Below are positions 1-5,413 of a stretch of DNA of 5,413 bases, one piece after another. Both the position numbers and the translations under genes were made by a program. The DNA is from Xanthobacteraceae bacterium (GTDB lineage: Bacteria > Pseudomonadota > Alphaproteobacteria > Rhizobiales > Xanthobacteraceae). The notes under the pieces were generated by a model. The model ran no database searches, was not told the origin of the DNA, and saw only the letters and a program-made list of their open reading frames with translations. How positions within the stretch are numbered: the stretch's first letter is position 1; the number at the start of each line of letters is the position of its first letter. The stretch covers positions 1 to 5,413 of the forward strand of contig JASHXZ010000568.1 of assembly GCA_030043285.1 (NCBI GenBank). The letters run 5' to 3'.

Positions 1-34
1 CGACGGCGTCGTTGGAGCCAAGGTTGCGGCCTGA
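1..34 (+). CDS. Possible 3' end of an upstream gene (partial)
   Basis: Reading from base 2, the sequence gives DGVVGAKVAA followed by a TGA stop at 32-34. Most of these codons end in G or C, as in the real genes of this window. Ten residues are too few to assign a family. The call rests only on codon character and on the fact that the next gene starts about 145 bases later. Another frame (from base 1) stays open to a stop at 118-120, but it runs through the dispersed repeat and looks less gene-like. Confidence 0.3.
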   Translation, partial: DGVVGAKVAA

Positions 35-47
35 CGACGGCTTCCGT

Positions 48-83
48 TATCGACGCAAAGATGTCCGTTCCGAGGTCGGCTTT
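48..83. repeat. Dispersed intergenic repeat, copy 1
   Basis: This stretch contains cgacgcaaagatgtccgtt followed by aggtcggcttt. It matches 2662-2698 in the same orientation at about 34 of 37 aligned positions, with one single-base indel and two substitutions. Both copies lie outside genes. The similarity is seen directly. That it belongs to a genome-wide dispersed family is inferred. No coding potential or transposase is associated with it. Confidence 0.7.
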
Positions 84-166
84 GCACCGCATCGTGGCCT
101 TGCGTGAGTTCATCGATTAGCATCTACGAAGCCGCGATGCTCGCATCCCGCAGCTGCCGCCATTGC

Positions 167-170
167 GAGG
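167..170 (+). promoter_or_regulatory. Ribosome binding site deciding the amidase start
   Basis: GAGG lies 8 bases before the ATG at 179. This favours ATG 179 over the in-frame GTG at 104, which would add 25 residues (MSSSISIYEAAMLASRSC...) that do not look like part of an amidase and have no comparable ribosome site. Confidence 0.6.
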
Positions 171-178
171 TGCCGACC

Positions 179-1738
179 ATGCTGAAGCTCGAGAACGCGG
201 CGATGAGCGAACTCGTCGAGGCTTTGGCCGGCGGGCGGGTTACCGCGACGGCGCTGACCAAAGGCTATCTCGCGCGCATTGCGGCCTACGACCGCGACGG
301 GCCCATGCTCAACGCGGTGCGCGCGCTCAATCCCGACGCGCTTACGATCGCGGCCAAGCGCGACGACGCCAAGCCGTCGGTCAAACGGCCGCTGGCCGGC
401 ATCCCGATTCTGGTGAAGGACAATATCGCTACCGGTGACAAGCAGCTGACGACGGCGGGCTCGCTGGCGCTCGACGGCGCGCGCGCCAAGGACGATGCCA
501 CCGTGGTCAGGCTGCTGCGGGACGCCGGCGCGGTGATCCTCGGCAAGGCGAACCTGACCGAGTTCGCCAACATGCTCGCGATCGACATGCCGTCGGGCTA
601 CTCATCGCTGGGCGGTCAGGTGAAGAACCCTTACGCGCCGGCGCTTATGGACGATCACGGCATCCCAGTCGTGTCCCCGGGTGGCTCAAGCTCGGGTTCG
701 GCGGTCGCAGTGGCAGCGGGTCTGTGCGCCGCCTCGATCGGCACCGAGACCGCGGGCTCGCTCCTAAACCCCGCGAGCCAGAATGGCCTCGTCACCGTCA
801 AGCCGACCGTCGGGCTGATCAGCCGTGCCGGCATCGTGCCGATCTCGCACAGCCAGGACACCGCAGGGCCGATGACGCGTACGGTGCGCGACGCGGCGAT
901 GCTCCTGAACGTGCTGGCAGCCAAGGACCCGCTCGATCCGGCAACCCAACGGCAGCGCCGGCCGGCCGATTACACCGCCGACCTCGTGTCCGATGCGATG
1001 AAGGGCGCGCGCATCGGTGTGCCGAGCGACCCCGCCGACCCGCTGAACGATTGCTTCTACGGCAAGCTGCCAGCCAAGTGGGCCAAGGTGATGGCCGAGG
1101 CGATCAAGGTGCTGGAGGATCTGGGCGCCGTCGTGGTGCGCGCCAACATGCCGACGGCCGGCTGGATCGCCGGGCCGGGCACCAGCATGGCTGTGCTCAA
1201 CCGCAATCCGCTGAGCCGCGACAAGGGCAAACCGGCGTCGCGGCCGATCGTTTTGATCTACGAACTCAAGCACGATCTCAACCTCTACCTGAAAGACTGG
1301 GCGACCAACACCGGAATCAAGACCATCGCCGACATCGTTGCCTTCAACGAGGCGAACGCCGGCAAAGCGTTGCGCTTCGGCCAGGACCTGTTCCTCGCCG
1401 CCGCCATCACCAAGGGCGATTTAAGCGAGCGCGAGTACAAGTCGGCACGTGCCATGGACCTGCTCGCCGCCAAGACGCGCGGCATGGACGCCTATATGAA
1501 CCAGCACAAGCTTGACGCCGTGCTGTTTGCCGGCAGCACCGGCGCCGCGATCGCCGCCAAGGCGGGCTATCCCAGCGTCATCGTGCCTGGAGGTTTCGTC
1601 TCGGGGATCGACGGCAAGGACACGCCCGACTATCCGCTTGGCGTCGCCTTCGCGGGCCGTGCCTGGAGCGAGCACAAGCTTCTGCGACTGGCGTATGCCT
1701 TCGAGCAGGCTTCCGCCATGCGCAAGCCGCCGCCTTGA
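179..1738 (+). CDS. Amidase-signature family hydrolase (peptide-amidase-like)
   Basis: Seen: a 519-residue protein with the full amidase-signature core. The catalytic Lys lies in GIPILVKDNI (K80). The cis-Ser is in PGGSSSGSA (S170), and the nucleophilic Ser is in GTETAGSLLNPAS (S194). After these come PTVGLISRAGIVPIS and SQDTAGPM (about 208-232), and a C-terminal YPSVIVPGGF (464-473) and GVAFAGRAWSE segment. Known: this family hydrolyses carboxamides through a Ser-cisSer-Lys triad. The GGSSSGS form together with PASQNG and SQDTAGPM resembles bacterial peptide amidases such as Stenotrophomonas Pam. Inferred: a cytosolic amidase, since no signal peptide is visible. It is not likely to be GatA, because no gatB or gatC lies nearby. 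The substrate cannot be told from sequence. An Ala replaces the residue before Gly-Ser that is usually Gly or Asp in this family. Length is normal. The start at 179 is chosen from the GAGG site. Confidence 0.93.
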   Translation: MLKLENAAMSELVEALAGGRVTATALTKGYLARIAAYDRDGPMLNAVRALNPDALTIAAKRDDAKPSVKRPLAGIPILVKDNIATGDKQLTTAGSLALDGARAKDDATVVRLLRDAGAVILGKANLTEFANMLAIDMPSGYSSLGGQVKNPYAPALMDDHGIPVVSPGGSSSGSAVAVAAGLCAASIGTETAGSLLNPASQNGLVTVKPTVGLISRAGIVPISHSQDTAGPMTRTVRDAAMLLNVLAAKDPLDPATQRQRRPADYTADLVSDAMKGARIGVPSDPADPLNDCFYGKLPAKWAKVMAEAIKVLEDLGAVVVRANMPTAGWIAGPGTSMAVLNRNPLSRDKGKPASRPIVLIYELKHDLNLYLKDWATNTGIKTIADIVAFNEANAGKALRFGQDLFLAAAITKGDLSEREYKSARAMDLLAAKTRGMDAYMNQHKLDAVLFAGSTGAAIAAKAGYPSVIVPGGFVSGIDGKDTPDYPLGVAFAGRAWSEHKLLRLAYAFEQASAMRKPPP

Positions 1739-1750
1739 AAAAGGGAACGC

Positions 1751-1764
1751 CGGTGTCCGGTGTC
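1751..1764. repeat. Tandem 7-base duplication after the amidase
   Basis: CGGTGTC occurs twice back to back, 13 bases after the amidase stop codon. The repeat is too short to assign a role. It lies in the poorly defined junction between the amidase and the sulfotransferase and may simply be replication slippage. Confidence 0.5.
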
Positions 1765-1830
1765 CAATCCTGCTCCAAAAAAATGATGGCCGAGTTGGCG
1801 GCGCGCTGGCGGACATCGCGCACTGACGGC

Positions 1831-2574
1831 ATGTTTCGAATGATGCATGTCCTTCGATGGCCGGTCACAGTCAGTGATGGACTTGGCCAGTGTGCCCCGC
1901 GGGGTTATGCGATTTGCACCGCGCCGCGCTCAGGCAGCAATTGGCTCGGGCAGCTCCTGCAAAGTACGGGCGTGCTCGGCACGCCGCTCGAATACTTCAA
2001 CGGACCGGCAAGACGCATATTGGATGACCCAACCTATCCGGATGATCCTAACCGGCAGGTGGAGCGGATTCTAACAATGGGCAGGACGCCAAACGGCGTC
2101 TATGCGCTCAAGATTTTCGCGAACCAATTTCGCGCGATTGAGTCTCATATTCGCCTCACCCGCGCGCTGCCAAATTTGCAGTTCGTTTTTCTGCGCCGCC
2201 GGGACGTCTTGGGACAGGCAATTTCCTGGTCGCGGGCGTTACAGACAAATCAGTACCGTTCGACGCAGCCCGTGTCAGGTCCAGCTACATATGACCGTGG
2301 TGCGATTGCGGAGCGGCTGCGTGTCATCGTTGAAGAATATGCGCTGTGGCAGTCTTATTTTGCGCGGAACGGATTGTCGCCGATCGAAGTCAGCTACGAG
2401 GATCTGCCGCAAACGGCACAGATCGTCTGCCGGAAATTGGCAAAGCTCCTTGGGGTCAAGGGCAAAGTCGTGATTCAGCCGAAACTGATCGATCTTGTCA
2501 TCCAGAGAGATGATCTAAGCGAGCAATGGCGGCGCCGTTTTGTCGAAGAAGAAGGCAATCCGGACCGCCTGTAA
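1831..2574 (+). CDS. Stf0/LpsS-type sulfotransferase
   Basis: Seen: from ATG 1831 the protein is 247 residues. The N-terminal PAPS-binding loop is GYAICTAPRSGSNW (25-38). TPLEYF follows with Glu54, then GRTPNGVYALK (84-94), FLRRRDVLGQAISW (about 121-134), ALQTNQYR, and YEDL (189-192). Known: this order matches Stf0 sulfotransferases (Pfam Sulphotransf; mycobacterial trehalose sulfotransferase and rhizobial LpsS). They move sulfate from PAPS to a sugar hydroxyl, and the Glu of the xEFF/EYF motif is the proposed base. Inferred: sulfation of a surface glycan or glycolipid; the acceptor is unknown. The frame is open from a TTG at 1735 that overlaps the amidase stop. ATGs at 1783, 1786, 1831, 1840 and 1843 are alternatives, and none has a good ribosome site. 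1831 is chosen because family members begin shortly before the GYxxC loop. GC is roughly 53-62% per sampled line, against about 67-70% in neighbouring genes, suggesting transfer. The C-terminus, DDLSEQWRRRF, is family-like and complete. Confidence 0.88.
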   Translation: MFRMMHVLRWPVTVSDGLGQCAPRGYAICTAPRSGSNWLGQLLQSTGVLGTPLEYFNGPARRILDDPTYPDDPNRQVERILTMGRTPNGVYALKIFANQFRAIESHIRLTRALPNLQFVFLRRRDVLGQAISWSRALQTNQYRSTQPVSGPATYDRGAIAERLRVIVEEYALWQSYFARNGLSPIEVSYEDLPQTAQIVCRKLAKLLGVKGKVVIQPKLIDLVIQRDDLSEQWRRRFVEEEGNPDRL

Positions 2575-2661
2575 CGCAACTGGGCCGGTGCAGAGGGGAT
2601 GCCCAACTCTTTGTTGAATAAGATGAGGCAGGCATTGCTGTGACTGATGCCATGCGGCACA

Positions 2662-2698
2662 TATCGACGCAAAAGATGTCCGTTGCTAGGTCGGCTTT
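2662..2698. repeat. Dispersed intergenic repeat, copy 2
   Basis: This is the second copy of the element at 48-83, in the same orientation, with one extra A in the AAAAG run and two substitutions in the TTGCTAGG part. It lies in the 192-base gap between the convergent sulfotransferase and propeller genes. The rest of that gap shows only weak hairpins (for example ggcc-aagc-ggcc at about 2702-2713) and no convincing terminator. Confidence 0.7.
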
Positions 2699-2766
2699 CA
2701 GGGGCCAAGCGGCCGGTTCACGAGCGCAGGACTAGGTAGCCTCGAGTTAATCTACCGAAAATCGCC

Positions 2767-3909
2767 TCACAGCGCCTTGGCGGCTTCCTGCCAGCGTTGC
2801 GCGGCGGTGGGGCTGGCGACGATGTCGTCGACATTGGCGAGCTTGACGCGGTCGCGCACCAAACCTTTGTAGAAGTCGGCTTTCGACACTGGCGGCACAT
2901 CGGCGATGATGGTCCAGGTCTCGCCGCCGTCGAGGCTTTCGAACACCTGGCCGTCGGTGTCGACGGCGTGGAGCGAATAGCCAGCCTCGTGCACCTCGAT
3001 GGTGAGGGCCGAGAACAGCGCGCGCTGGCCGTTGGGCAGGCCGCCAAGCAGGCGCTGCCAGGTCCTTCCGGCATCGCGGCTGCGGAAAATCTTGCCGCGC
3101 GCGCGGCCGAGCTCGTACCAGTGCACCGGCCAGCCGACGCCCGCCGACATGAAAACGAGATCGGGCTCATTGGGATGCAGCACCACGGCATCCGGATAAT
3201 TGGCGTCAGCCGGCATCGGCAGGCGATGAAACGTTGCGCCGCCATCGTCGCTCGCCATCATGCCGACGATGCCGTTGGCGATGATGATGCGCTCGGGCCG
3301 CGCCGGGTGCACCAGGATGCGATGGATGTCGCATTCGCGCGGATCGGGATCGACCTGCAGCTCGCGAAACGTTTGACCGAAATCGTCGGACACCTGCAGC
3401 GATCCGATCTCGACGCCGACCCATAGCCGGTCGCCGTCGAGCACGATGTCCTTGATGTGGCCGATGCGCGGCGGCGGCGGAAAGGTCCAGTGCGGCACCG
3501 ACTTGGCCGCGCGGAACGCCGGCAGCTCGCGCCAGCTCGCGCCCCGATCCTCGCTGACGTAAAGGTGCGCCGGCAGCGCGCCGGCGAACACGACCTCGCG
3601 GCCGGCCAGCATGCCGGCGCGGGTCGACCAGAATTCGTGATGGGCGAGGCCGTCGTTGATCCAGCGCCACCTGATGCCGCCGTCGTCGCTCCGCGCCATG
3701 CCGACGCCACGAGTCGAGGCGAACAGCGTGCCGTCGTCGAGCGCGCTGACGCCGGACACGAACACGCCTTGGAGCGCGCGATGCTTGAGCGTCCAGCCGC
3801 GCACTGATTTTTGCAGTACGGCAACGCCGTCGACGGTGCCGATCGCCATCGTCTCGGATGGCGTCTTGCCGCGCTGAATATTGGTGCCGCCGTTGGACAA
3901 GAGGATCAT
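2767..3909 (-). CDS. Six-Asp-box beta-propeller protein (BNR/sortilin-like)
   Basis: Seen: 380 residues with six evenly spaced Asp-box turns: SDDGGIRW (74-81), SEDRGASW (119-126), SDDFGQTF (174-181), SDDGGATF (220-227), SRDAGRTW (277-284) and SLDGGETW (325-332). Two HPxxP motifs (HPARP at 201, HPNEP at 245) are typical of BNR/VPS10-sortilin-type propellers. Known: Asp-boxes are structural turns in propeller blades and do not show enzyme activity. Such proteins are often labelled sialidase or glycosyl hydrolase by default. No clear sialidase FRIP-type motif is visible, so hydrolase function is not supported. No signal peptide is seen, so it is probably cytosolic, which is unusual for sialidases. 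Its role is unknown; binding or scaffolding is possible. The ATG at 3909 gives the full frame. An internal Met21 (ATG read at 3849) begins the first blade (MAIGTVDGVAVL) and is an alternative start. It is transcribed divergently from the gene at 4212. Confidence 0.85.
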   Translation of the reverse strand: MILLSNGGTNIQRGKTPSETMAIGTVDGVAVLQKSVRGWTLKHRALQGVFVSGVSALDDGTLFASTRGVGMARSDDGGIRWRWINDGLAHHEFWSTRAGMLAGREVVFAGALPAHLYVSEDRGASWRELPAFRAAKSVPHWTFPPPPRIGHIKDIVLDGDRLWVGVEIGSLQVSDDFGQTFRELQVDPDPRECDIHRILVHPARPERIIIANGIVGMMASDDGGATFHRLPMPADANYPDAVVLHPNEPDLVFMSAGVGWPVHWYELGRARGKIFRSRDAGRTWQRLLGGLPNGQRALFSALTIEVHEAGYSLHAVDTDGQVFESLDGGETWTIIADVPPVSKADFYKGLVRDRVKLANVDDIVASPTAAQRWQEAAKAL

Positions 3910-3980
3910 GGGGGGCTCGATTTTGCTGTGGCTGATTTTTATCGCGGAATTGGCAGGCGCTCAATGCGGGTCAGGCTGCT

Positions 3981-4000
3981 AAAGCGTGATCTTTTCGAGA
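3981..4000. repeat. Possible remnant of an alphaproteobacterial dispersed repeat
   Basis: AAAGCGTGATCTTTTCGAGA resembles one arm of a common alphaproteobacterial intergenic element, recalled as containing AGCATGATCTTTTCGG. Only this arm is visible, so if real it is a decayed fragment. The resemblance is from memory and was not checked against a database. Confidence 0.3.
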
Positions 4001-4012
4001 CGATCAGAGAGA

Positions 4013-4146
4013 GCCGTCGATCGCAATGGCGACAAAAGTTTCGAAAGGATTTTTCTGTCAAGGGCGCGAAGCGCCGCCTTCGGCGGTCAAGGACCCTTGA
4101 CAGAAAAATCCTTTCGAAACACACGACAGCCATTGCGATCGACGGC
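4013..4146. repeat. 134 bp near-perfect palindrome with structured apex
   Basis: The left arm (4013-4064) and right arm (4094-4146) are inverted copies. The outer 18 bp pair perfectly (4013-4030 with 4129-4146), and the inner 27 bp pair perfectly (4038-4064 with 4094-4120). They are separated by one unpaired internal bulge of 7 against 8 bases (4031-4037 and 4121-4128). The 29-base apex can form small hairpins: ggcgc-gaa-gcgcc (4063-4075), ccgcc-ttc-ggcgg (4074-4086) and gtcaagg-ac-ccttgac (4086-4101). The last competes with the main stem. There is no T-run after either arm, so it is not an ordinary terminator. It fills the middle of the 302-base gap between the divergent genes at 3909 and 4212, ending 65 bases before the latter. 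It is probably a non-autonomous dispersed element or a structured RNA/DNA site. The rest of the gap (3910-4012 and 4147-4211) holds no recognisable gene or clear promoter. Confidence 0.92.
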
Positions 4147-4211
4147 ACAATGCGATCAGCATTGGTATTGATTTTCCTTCACTGGCTCAAGTCCAAACCC
4201 CCGAGCACATC

Positions 4212-4748
4212 ATGGCCCGCATCTCCTATATCGAAGAGCAAGATCATCCCGAGCTTGCCGAACTGATCGGCAAGGTGCGCGCCGGACGGCGCGGCTCGCT
4301 GATCAACGTCTACAGGCTGCTGCTGCACACGCCCGAGCTTGCCGCGACTTGGCTCGAGCTGATCGGCAAGGCGCGGTTTGCTACCGCGCTCGACGGGCGG
4401 CTGCGCGAGATCGCCATCATTCGCGTCGGTTATCTCAACCGCACCGATTACGTGGTGAAGCAGCACGTGCCGCAGCTGGCGGCGCCCGAAGGCTTGAGCC
4501 AGGCCGAGTGCGACGCACTCGCCGATTGGGAGCGCTCATCGTTCTTTTCCGCGCCCGAGCGCGCCGCGCTCGCCTACGCGGATGCCATGACCCGCGACGT
4601 GAATGTACCCGACGCGGTGTTCGACGCGTTGCGCCCGCATTTCTCCGAGCGCCAGATCGTCGAGCTGACGGTGCTGATCGGCATCTACAACATGCACACC
4701 CGCGTGTTCACCGCACTCGCCATCGACCCCGAGCCGCACCACGGCTGA
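4212..4748 (+). CDS. Carboxymuconolactone decarboxylase / AhpD-fold family protein
   Basis: Seen: 178 mostly helical residues. The family core includes SLINVYRLLLHTPELAATWL (29-48), LREIAIIRVGYLNRTDYVVKQHV (64-86) and ERAALAYADAMTRD (116-129). A closing helix, ERQIVELTVLIGIYN (146-160), follows. Known: the family covers 4-carboxymuconolactone decarboxylases and AhpD-type alkylhydroperoxidases. AhpD enzymes use a CxxC pair just before the conserved His. Here that place reads NRTDYVVKQHV (Tyr80, His85) with no cysteine, and the only Cys is at position 100. An AhpD-like thiol peroxidase activity is therefore unlikely. No other beta-ketoadipate pathway gene lies nearby, so a role in protocatechuate breakdown is not supported either. 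The exact reaction is unknown. The start at ATG 4212 gives normal family length, though the upstream ribosome site is weak (cgagcac). A structured palindrome lies 65 bases upstream and may fall in its leader RNA. Confidence 0.88.
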   Translation: MARISYIEEQDHPELAELIGKVRAGRRGSLINVYRLLLHTPELAATWLELIGKARFATALDGRLREIAIIRVGYLNRTDYVVKQHVPQLAAPEGLSQAECDALADWERSSFFSAPERAALAYADAMTRDVNVPDAVFDALRPHFSERQIVELTVLIGIYNMHTRVFTALAIDPEPHHG

Positions 4749-4791
4749 GGCGCTCGTCCGGCCGATGCTGTGCTATCGTTCGCCAAGGTTC

Positions 4792-4795
4792 GAGG
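4792..4795 (+). promoter_or_regulatory. Ribosome binding site of the M15-type peptidase gene
   Basis: GAGG, 9 bases before ATG 4805, in the 56-base gap after the preceding stop codon. It supports this start and is close enough for co-transcription with the gene at 4212, although no promoter or terminator can be seen between them. Confidence 0.55.
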
Positions 4796-4804
4796 ACGAA
4801 GCAA

Positions 4805-5413
4805 ATGCCCGCGCCATGCCGCTTTTTTGCTGCGAGCAGCGCCGCATCGGCCGTTGCGGTGTTGCTGGTGGCGCTCCATGCGCCCGCCGGCCTCGCGATG
4901 CAGCGCAGTGCCGAGGAGGCAAACGCCGGCAAGGTCGAACCGATCAGTCCGACGCTGTGCAAGGACATGAAGCTGCATAAGGTCTTGACCGCAGAAGCGC
5001 CGGTCGGCTGTGCGCGATTGAGTCTCGTCACGTTCCGATATTTCGGCTTTGACGGCGCAGTTCATCACGACGGCCAGGTCGTGGTGATGGACGCTGCCGC
5101 ACCCCACGTGCTCGGAATATTCGCCAAGCTGGAGGCGATGCGGTTTCCGATCGCCAAGGCAAAATTGATGGACCGCTACGACGGCGACGACGATGCGTCC
5201 ATGGCGGACGACAACACGTCGGCCTTCGATGGCAGAAAAATCGTCGGCGCCAGCGCAATTTCGCTCCATGCCTATGGGCTCGCCATCGACATCAATCCGA
5301 TACAAAATCCGTTTGTCAGGCGTGCGAGGGCGAATCTGAAATTCGATCCGCCCGCCGGCATCGAATATGCGAACCGGACGCAAGACCGGCCGTGGAAAAC
5401 GCCCCGCCTCGGA
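4805..5413 (+). CDS. Secreted M15-type (VanY-like) metallopeptidase, 3' end cut off
   Basis: Seen: from ATG 4805 the frame stays open for 203 codons to the window edge with no stop, so the gene is partial. The N-terminus (basic start, hydrophobic ASAVAVLLVAL, then APAGLA) looks like a signal peptide cut near residue 31. The C-terminal half has the M15 signature: DDNTSAFDGR (135-144), then SLHAYGLAIDINP (153-165), with zinc ligands His155 and Asp162, then QNPF. Known: M15 D,D-peptidases of the VanY/Peptidase_M15_4 type cleave D-Ala-containing peptidoglycan peptides. Their third zinc ligand is a later His, which here would lie beyond the window. Inferred: a periplasmic cell-wall peptidase. Two cysteines (52 and 69) could form a disulfide. 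The usual NTSAFNCR motif appears here as NTSAFDGR, so one Cys is missing. A 232-residue open frame on the opposite strand (4685-5383) is judged a shadow. Confidence 0.85.
   Translation, partial: MPAPCRFFAASSAASAVAVLLVALHAPAGLAMQRSAEEANAGKVEPISPTLCKDMKLHKVLTAEAPVGCARLSLVTFRYFGFDGAVHHDGQVVVMDAAAPHVLGIFAKLEAMRFPIAKAKLMDRYDGDDDASMADDNTSAFDGRKIVGASAISLHAYGLAIDINPIQNPFVRRARANLKFDPPAGIEYANRTQDRPWKTPRLG

Noticed and set aside
724..1515. Long alternative frames inside the amidase gene (+ and - strands)
   Set aside because: Their translations are rich in Arg, Gly and Ala with no motifs, and the amidase frame explains the whole stretch.
2797..3964. Long alternative frames over the propeller gene on both strands
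   Set aside because: They are low-complexity Arg/Ala/His-rich translations, and only the 2767-3909 frame carries the six Asp-boxes.
4086..4125. TTGACA in both palindrome arms as a promoter -35 box
   Set aside because: TTGACA is exact at 4097-4102 and in mirror image at 4056-4061, but neither has a TATAAT-like -10 box at 16-18 bases. The motif is better explained as part of the inverted repeat.
4013..4146. Palindrome as a Rho-independent terminator
   Set aside because: Neither side has a T-run directly after the stem, the stem is far longer than usual, and it lies upstream of two divergent genes where no transcript needs to end.
3939..4171. Short open frames running through the palindrome on both strands
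   Set aside because: They encode near-identical peptides on opposite strands (both with FERIFLSR and LTEKSFRN) simply because the DNA is self-complementary. No ribosome site or codon bias supports them.
4685..5383. 232-residue open frame on the minus strand
   Set aside because: It overlaps the signal peptide and zinc motif of the plus-strand M15-type gene and shows no family motif. Long antisense frames are common in GC-rich DNA.
1..5413. CRISPR array, tRNA, rRNA, prophage or defence system
   Set aside because: No regularly spaced repeats, no recognisable RNA gene, and no integrase, nuclease-helicase or toxin-antitoxin signature were seen on either strand.

Overview
The window looks like chromosomal DNA from a GC-rich alphaproteobacterium, most likely a Bradyrhizobium or Rhodopseudomonas-type rhizobial relative. 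This rests on the strong G/C bias at third codon positions, the kinds of genes present and the style of the intergenic repeats. The genus is an inference. No rRNA, tRNA, CRISPR array, transposase or phage gene was seen.

Layout from left to right. Bases 1-34 may be the last codons of an upstream gene. A short intergenic stretch follows, carrying one copy of a ~36 bp dispersed repeat. Next is an amidase-signature hydrolase (179-1738, +) with a complete Lys-Ser-Ser triad and a resemblance to peptide amidases. About 90 bp later comes a Stf0/LpsS-type sulfotransferase (about 1831-2574, +), visibly less GC-rich than its neighbours. The convergent gap 2575-2766 holds the second copy of the ~36 bp repeat. 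On the minus strand lies a six-Asp-box beta-propeller protein (2767-3909). It is divided from the plus-strand carboxymuconolactone decarboxylase-like gene (4212-4748) by a 302 bp divergent intergenic region. That region is dominated by a 134 bp near-perfect palindrome (4013-4146). The last gene (4805 to the right edge, +) is a secreted M15-type metallopeptidase. It has no stop codon inside the window and is therefore cut off.

The genes do not form an obvious pathway. They look like single-function accessory or housekeeping enzymes: amide hydrolysis, sulfation of a surface glycan or lipid, an uncharacterised propeller, an AhpD-fold protein and cell-wall peptide cleavage. I see no convincing new multigene defence, toxin or mobile system. 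The strongest unexplained signal is the palindrome with its apical hairpins. Next are the pair of dispersed repeats bracketing the amidase and sulfotransferase genes, and the compositionally distinct sulfotransferase.
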